Below, one piece after another: positions 8,461-11,810 of a DNA stretch of 11,810 bases. The DNA is from Opitutales bacterium (GTDB lineage: Bacteria; Verrucomicrobiota; Verrucomicrobiia; Opitutales; JAFGAQ01): the NCBI GenBank assembly GCA_028704125.1, contig JAQVLM010000044.1, positions 1 through 11,810 of the forward strand, in the 5' to 3' direction. How positions within the stretch are numbered: the first letter of the stretch is position 1; each line of letters begins with the position of its first letter. Below the pieces are notes generated by a model. The model made no database searches and had not been told where the DNA came from. It was given only the letters and a program-made list of their open reading frames with translations. Position numbers and translations under genes: made by a program.

Positions 8461-8562
8461 CAAGGCCGGGCCTTCAGAAATTTCTTTCTGTTTAAGAGTC
8501 CCGCCTTAGATAGGCGGCCAAGGTTTTATCGCGTCTCGTAGGAATCTCTCGCCTGTCAGGCG
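8461..8562. repeat. Cluster of short inverted repeats in the convergent intergenic region
   Basis: Four perfect inverted repeats lie within about 100 bp between two convergent genes. They are AAGGCC-G-GGCCTT (8462-8474), CAGAAA-TTTC-TTTCTG (8475-8490), CCGCCT-TAGAT-AGGCGG (8501-8517) and CGCCT-GTC-AGGCG (8550-8562). The last overlaps the TGA stop of the Na/Pi gene. The first two are directly adjacent. The cluster may act as a bidirectional transcript-end structure. It could also be a repetitive extragenic palindrome or a small structured RNA. I found no second copy in the window to support a dispersed repeat. Confidence 0.6.
8501..8530 (+). terminator. Possible rho-independent terminator after the YdbH-like gene
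   Basis: A perfect 6-bp stem, CCGCCT (8501-8506) and AGGCGG (8512-8517), with loop TAGAT, is followed after seven bases by TTTT (8525-8528). It lies about 90 bp past the YdbH-like stop and could end that transcript. The T-run is short and set back, so it would be a weak terminator. In the other direction the hairpin is followed by ACTCTTAAA, which is less convincing for the Na/Pi gene. Confidence 0.4.
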
Positions 8563-10211
8563 TGACGAAAGGCCTGAAGGATGTTCAGGGAGTGGTTTCC
8601 GATGCGTTCCATGTGATTGAGGATGTCGATGTAGAGCAGCTCGGCTTTGATGACATCACCACTGTTTTGCATGCGCAGCATGGATTCCTTGCGGAGGTTT
8701 TTCCGGAAGCGGTCGATGTTGTTTTCGAGTTGAAAGGCCGTTTCCATATCGGATGCAACCGTTGGAGCGGTCAGGCGGGAAGAGTAGAAATCCATGAATT
8801 GCAGGATCAGGTCGGAAAAGTACCGGACTTGCATGATGGCATCATCCGGAAGCATCCGCTGTTTGCGGTGTTTGCGTTCGGCCATGAGCACCAGACGGTA
8901 GCCGCAGTCACAGATATCTTCCAGTTCGGCAATGACGCGGAGCAGGGCGGTTACCCGGTCCATGGTCTGGGATGACACGCCTCCAGAGGTACATTGAAGG
9001 AGGAAGTGGGTGGTCTCGTATGCCAGGCGGTCGCTGTCCTGCTCAAGTTTGTGGAGTTGCCCGACCCGTTCGCCAAGGTTTTCCGGAGGCGTGAGGATGA
9101 TTTCGGAGAACCCTTTGACCAGGTCTCTCGCGAGACTGCCCATAACCTGAATGTCCCGTTCCGCCTCGGCCAAGTTGATTTCTCCCGTTTTGGGAACAAA
9201 TGCGGAGTCATACGAGACGTGATCGGAAATGGCAGCCGGAGTGTCTTTGACCATGCGCTGGGCAAGTCGGGCAAGTTGAGGGACAAACCAGATCAGGATA
9301 CCGGTGTTGACAATGTTGAAGATGCTGTGAAACAGGGCCATGTGGATTGGGATATTGGCCGCTTGGTAGGCATCGATCGGGAGAATCCGGTCAACCAGAG
9401 TCGTGAAGGGCATGAATACTGCAAGCGCCCAGATGACTCCGATCAGGTTGAAAACGAGGTGGGAGCGGGCGGCCCGTTTGGCTTCCACATTGCCTCCGAT
9501 GGCGGCGAGGTTTGCGGTGATGGTGGTGCCAACGTTTTCCCCTAGAATGATGGCACAGGCGGTGGGGTAATCGATCCAGCCTTTGTATGCCATGGTGAGG
9601 GTGATGGCACCCGCAACCGATGATGACTGGACAAGAATGGTGAGAAGGGTCCCGAAAGCGAAGAAGAACAGAATGCTCCAGTAACCTTTTCCTGTGAAGT
9701 TGGTGATGAACTCGAGGACCTCAGGATTCTTCTGGATGTCGGGAACCGAATCCTTGAGGAACATCAAACCAAGGAACAAGAGACCGAATCCCATCATGAG
9801 CTCGCCTGTTGCGCGGATTTTGCTGCGTTTGGCGAACAACATCGGAAGGGCAATCCCCATCATGGGTAGTGCAAACGCACTGATGCTGACTTTGAATCCG
9901 AAGAAAGAGACCAGCCAGAAAGTCGTCGTGGTGCCGATGTTGGCTCCCATGATCATGCCAATCGCTTCGGTAAGGGTGAGCAGTCCGGCATTCACGAAGC
10001 TCACCATCATGACCGTCGTTGCGGAGGAGGATTGGACCAGGCAAGTGACGGAGAATCCGGTGCCGACTGCGGCAAAGCGGTTCTGCGTGACCGTGCGCAT
10101 GGCGTTGCGAAGCTGGCCTCCTGAGAGCTTTTGCAAAGATTCGGACATGATCTTCATTCCGAAGAGGAACATGCCGAGACTGCCGAGTACTGAAAAGATG
10201 GATCCCATCAT
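8556..10211 (-). CDS. Na/Pi cotransporter family protein with PhoU-like C-terminal domain
   Basis: A 551-residue inner-membrane protein of the NptA/PF02690 type, which in characterised members couples sodium to phosphate movement. The membrane part is an inverted duplication. QSSSATT (60-66) with GANIGTT (89-95) in the first half is matched by QSSSVAG (195-201) with GENVGTT (224-230) in the second, and the QSSS motifs are the substrate-site signature. HSIFNIVNT at 295-303 is also typical. From about residue 347 a charged helical domain resembles PhoU (ERDIQVMGSLARDLVKGF, later HMERIGNHSLNIL), so it may sense or regulate phosphate flux. The start is ATG at 10211 or the adjacent ATG at 10208. 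No clear Shine-Dalgarno is present, but a long pyrimidine tract lies about 30 bases upstream. It is 75 bp downstream of the 111-residue gene and may be read with the flagellar genes or have its own promoter. Confidence 0.93.
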   Translation of the reverse strand: MMGSIFSVLGSLGMFLFGMKIMSESLQKLSGGQLRNAMRTVTQNRFAAVGTGFSVTCLVQSSSATTVMMVSFVNAGLLTLTEAIGMIMGANIGTTTTFWLVSFFGFKVSISAFALPMMGIALPMLFAKRSKIRATGELMMGFGLLFLGLMFLKDSVPDIQKNPEVLEFITNFTGKGYWSILFFFAFGTLLTILVQSSSVAGAITLTMAYKGWIDYPTACAIILGENVGTTITANLAAIGGNVEAKRAARSHLVFNLIGVIWALAVFMPFTTLVDRILPIDAYQAANIPIHMALFHSIFNIVNTGILIWFVPQLARLAQRMVKDTPAAISDHVSYDSAFVPKTGEINLAEAERDIQVMGSLARDLVKGFSEIILTPPENLGERVGQLHKLEQDSDRLAYETTHFLLQCTSGGVSSQTMDRVTALLRVIAELEDICDCGYRLVLMAERKHRKQRMLPDDAIMQVRYFSDLILQFMDFYSSRLTAPTVASDMETAFQLENNIDRFRKNLRKESMLRMQNSGDVIKAELLYIDILNHMERIGNHSLNILQAFRHA

Positions 10212-10237
10212 GATGAACGAATATCCGTATCAGGCCT

Positions 10238-10260
10238 AGAGGAAAAAAAAAAGGAAAAGA
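10238..10260 (-). other. Pyrimidine tract (with ten consecutive T) upstream of the Na/Pi gene
   Basis: On the minus strand these 23 bases are all C or T, including ten T in a row (A run at 10243-10252 on the plus strand). The tract lies between the stop of the 111-residue gene and the Na/Pi start. The bases before it show only a GGG-TT-CCC mini-stem, too weak to call an intrinsic terminator. It could be a U-rich leader element, a weak terminator or a slippage-prone homopolymer. Confidence 0.4.
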
Positions 10261-10286
10261 CGACGGGAACCCCCAAAAATCCAGTT

Positions 10287-10622
10287 TCAATGAGCTTGGG
10301 TGCTTTCCTGTTCGATCCACTCTTCCATACCGGCGAGAATCGGGACGAGCCATGCGGCGAGAAGATCCGACATCCGGCCGGGTTGCCGGGCATCCGCTGC
10401 ATCCGCTATATGGCCGAAAACACTTTCCAATGCCTGTGAGGCTTGGATGGCTTCGTCTGGCGGGTTTTCCATCGATGCGATGGATTGGACGAATGTGGAG
10501 TGGAGCTTCTGGACGTTGTCCAGTAATGTGTTGAGTCGTTCAATGCAGGGCATCCACGGTTCGCAAAGAAATGCGACGGCGAGTTCGGATGTTTGCGCGG
10601 AGCAAGGTGACGAGCCGTCCAT
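10287..10622 (-). CDS. Unrecognised 111-residue protein downstream of flaF
   Basis: I do not recognise this protein. It is small, apparently all-helical and acidic overall, with no signal peptide or membrane segment. Its two helical stretches are about 22-50 (WMPCIERLNTLLDNVQKL) and 55-106. It ends in an amphipathic region rich in Trp and Leu (DLLAAWLVPILAGMEEWIE, 86-104). It starts 18 bp after the flaF stop on the same strand, so it is probably co-transcribed with flbT and flaF. Size, helicity and position would suit a flagellar export chaperone or accessory factor of the FliS/FliT kind, but I see no diagnostic motif and this is inference from context only. It is accepted as a real gene because the spacing is tight, the start is ATG and it fills the space between flaF and the Na/Pi gene. 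Confidence 0.7.
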   Translation of the reverse strand: MDGSSPCSAQTSELAVAFLCEPWMPCIERLNTLLDNVQKLHSTFVQSIASMENPPDEAIQASQALESVFGHIADAADARQPGRMSDLLAAWLVPILAGMEEWIEQESTQAH

Positions 10623-10640
10623 GGTGTGCGGATATTTCCG

Positions 10641-11045
10641 TTACTCGGAAGGTGGCGGTGTTACCTGGTTTTCCTTCTGTTTCTTGAGGCCCGATACCAA
10701 GTGCTCGTTGATTTGGATGAGGCTATCGAGCTTTTCCTTCTTCGGATAGGCCATGATGTCGAGAGTTGATTTGCGCACGAATATTCCGAGGCTGAGCAGG
10801 TTTTCCCTCATGGTCCGGGAAAGGGGGCATTCTGGACTGCGCCAGTCGGATTGGAAGACATCCCATATCTTCTGATTGTAGCGCAGTGCATCGTCGAGAG
10901 CCCGGTTGAAGCTGTCATCCGTCCAGTTTTCCTGACAGCGTCGCATCATCATGGATGCTTTTTCCAGAACAAGGAGCTCGATATCGACTCCGGATATGGT
11001 CGCCTTGTGGGTCTTCTGGTAGGGGTTATTCGGAGGTATGGGCAT
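10641..11045 (-). CDS. flaF: Flagellar biosynthesis regulator FlaF
   Basis: A 134-residue cytoplasmic protein with the FlaF pattern: NPYQK at 7-11, a helical core, LDDALRYNQKIWDVFQSDW at 50-68, then PLSRTMRENLLSLGIFVRKST at 74-94. In Caulobacter, FlaF is needed for flagellin synthesis and secretion and works opposite FlbT. The C-terminal tail (about 118-134) is polar and low in complexity. The ATG at 11045 lies inside the 3' end of flbT, overlapping it by 20 bp in another reading frame, and has no strong Shine-Dalgarno, so translation is probably coupled to flbT. The order flbT then flaF on one transcript supports the call. The known functions come from Alphaproteobacteria, and details may differ here. 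Confidence 0.9.
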   Translation of the reverse strand: MPIPPNNPYQKTHKATISGVDIELLVLEKASMMMRRCQENWTDDSFNRALDDALRYNQKIWDVFQSDWRSPECPLSRTMRENLLSLGIFVRKSTLDIMAYPKKEKLDSLIQINEHLVSGLKKQKENQVTPPPSE

Positions 11046-11424
11046 TGTTCATGAGGTTCTGCTCATATGCGATGAGCTTTTTAGCGAGCTTGAGTGCTCC
11101 GTAGTAGTTTTCCACAAACACGCACTCGCTTATTTCATGCACCATAAGTGACGTGCTTGGCGCAGCCTGTATGAGCTTGCGGACCAGTTCCCAATAGTCC
11201 TTATGAAGGGCTGGAACGTTTCCCGGATCGAAATACATCATTTGGATCACGAGGTAGATATTTTCACACACCGTTTTGGCTTTGTCCGGCGTGAGAATGT
11301 CTTTCTCGCGCAACAGCCGGGCCTTGTTTTCGAGGAAGATCGAAGCCGGTGTGTCTCCATTGGAGATCAAGGCACCGTTGATGTAAATCTTCTCGTGGGG
11401 TTTGAGCGTGATTCGGAGAGACAC
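11026..11424 (-). CDS. flbT: Flagellar biosynthesis repressor FlbT
   Basis: A 132-residue protein with the FlbT pattern from its first residues: LRITLKPHEKIYINGALISN (3-22), then LLREKDILTPDKA (37-49) and IYLVIQMMYFDPG (56-68). In Caulobacter, FlbT acts after transcription, associating with the flagellin mRNA leader and promoting its decay when assembly is incomplete. In some other species it acts positively. The start is GTG at 11424, with AAGG nine bases ahead, and it begins exactly where the family pattern begins. The 3' end overlaps flaF by 20 bp. The 130-bp gap upstream holds a possible sigma-54 promoter. The target flagellin gene is not in the window. Confidence 0.92.
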   Translation of the reverse strand: MSLRITLKPHEKIYINGALISNGDTPASIFLENKARLLREKDILTPDKAKTVCENIYLVIQMMYFDPGNVPALHKDYWELVRKLIQAAPSTSLMVHEISECVFVENYYGALKLAKKLIAYEQNLMNNAHTSE

Positions 11425-11524
11425 GGTAGGAATCCTTTTCGGGTTAAGTGGAACAGTGCTTTTCAGATCGGAAGATCATCCGCACTCCCAAGACAAATAT
11501 CGAGGGAATACGGAACAACTTAAG

Positions 11525-11540
11525 GCAATTTTTCCACCAA
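11525..11540 (-). promoter_or_regulatory. Possible sigma-54 (-24/-12) promoter upstream of flbT
   Basis: On the minus strand TTGG (11540-11537) and TTGC (11528-11525) have the exact GG-N10-GC spacing of a sigma-54 promoter. The -12 part is a good match; the -24 part (TTGGTGG against TTGGCAC) is partial. The site lies just after the upstream gene's stop and about 100 bp before the flbT start, leaving a leader of roughly 90 bases. Sigma-54 control of flagellar genes is common, which raises the prior. A match this short can occur by chance, so this is a candidate only. Confidence 0.3.
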
Positions 11541-11554
11541 GCCCGATTTGATCC

Positions 11555-11810
11555 TTACTCTTCTGCCATCTGGATGTCCGGATCGAACTGAATGGTCAGT
11601 CGGTACTGAACTCCCGGCCGCATGATGAGCGGATGCGGGCGATGGAGGGTTTGCAGGTAATGAAGCTTCCCGAAATAGGACCTGAACAGCGGGTCGTTGG
11701 TAACGGTTTCGTTGGCCGCCCATTCGCACTGGAAATCATCTTTGATGACGGCAGCGCGCAGGCTTTCGGGTCCGAGCTTGAAGGAAGTTCCCAGCGTATG
11801 CACAGAGTGG
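11555..11810 (-). CDS. Unrecognised protein, C-terminal part (5' end outside window)
   Basis: The last 84 residues of a gene that enters from the right edge and ends at TAA (11555-11557). The frame is open to the edge, so the GTG at 11803 need not be the start. The fragment contains LHYLQTLHRPHPLIMRPG and ends in a strand-like stretch, VQYRLTIQFDPDIQMAEE. I recognise no family and see no membrane segment. It is on the same strand as flbT, 130 bp upstream, and may be another flagellar gene, but this rests on position alone. Its open frame, normal composition and tidy stop make it likely to be real. Confidence 0.6.
   Translation of the reverse strand, partial: HSVHTLGTSFKLGPESLRAAVIKDDFQCEWAANETVTNDPLFRSYFGKLHYLQTLHRPHPLIMRPGVQYRLTIQFDPDIQMAEE

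Noticed and set aside
8994..9545. A 183-codon plus-strand frame, with further ones at 8562-8975 and 9694-10239.
   Set aside because: All are antisense to the Na/Pi cotransporter, whose two QSSS repeats and PhoU-like tail are unmistakable.
10238..10286. An intrinsic terminator built on the T10 run after the 111-residue gene.
   Set aside because: The sequence ahead offers only a 3-bp GGG/CCC stem and several unpaired bases, so a stable hairpin next to the T-run is not supported.

Overview
The window looks like ordinary chromosome of a motile, Gram-negative (two-membrane) bacterium of moderate-to-high GC. The envelope evidence is a YdbH/AsmA-like intermembrane protein and an oligopeptide-binding-type solute-binding protein. 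The motility evidence is a clear flbT-flaF pair. I cannot assign the phylum. FlbT/FlaF are best known from Alphaproteobacteria, but several start codons here have little Shine-Dalgarno sequence, and the mix of families would also fit a flagellated lineage outside Proteobacteria, such as a PVC-group member. I see no tRNA, rRNA, CRISPR array, IS element or prophage. Nothing points clearly to a new defence or mobile system.

Layout. (1) 20-4546, minus strand, read right to left: an orphan family-5 solute-binding protein, a GYF_2 + DUF898/YjgN-type membrane protein, and an M48 membrane metalloprotease. The last two are 67 bp apart and are a recurring gene pair. (2) About 4597-8411, plus strand: a XerC/XerD-type tyrosine recombinase overlapping by 4 bp (ATGA) a 939-residue YdbH/AsmA-like protein. 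The recombinase is divergent from the solute-binding protein. (3) 8412-8555: a convergent intergenic stretch full of short perfect inverted repeats, one of them a possible terminator. (4) 8556-11810, minus strand: the 3' end of an unrecognised gene running off the right edge, then flbT, flaF, an unrecognised 111-residue gene, and a Na/Pi cotransporter with a PhoU-like tail. A GG-N10-GC match to a sigma-54 promoter lies just upstream of flbT.

How the genes work together. FlbT and FlaF regulate flagellin mRNA and flagellin synthesis or secretion in the organisms where they were studied. The small gene after flaF sits where a flagellar accessory or chaperone gene would be expected, but its sequence does not identify it. 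DUF898 and M48 probably act together in the inner membrane on membrane-protein quality control or envelope homeostasis (inference). The YdbH-like protein probably bridges the periplasm for lipid transport. Its coupling to a Xer recombinase is structural and no functional link is evident. The most interesting points are the unknown gene in the flagellar cluster, the possible sigma-54 site, the DUF898 protein with an acidic insertion between two copies of its core motif, and the hairpin cluster at 8461-8562.
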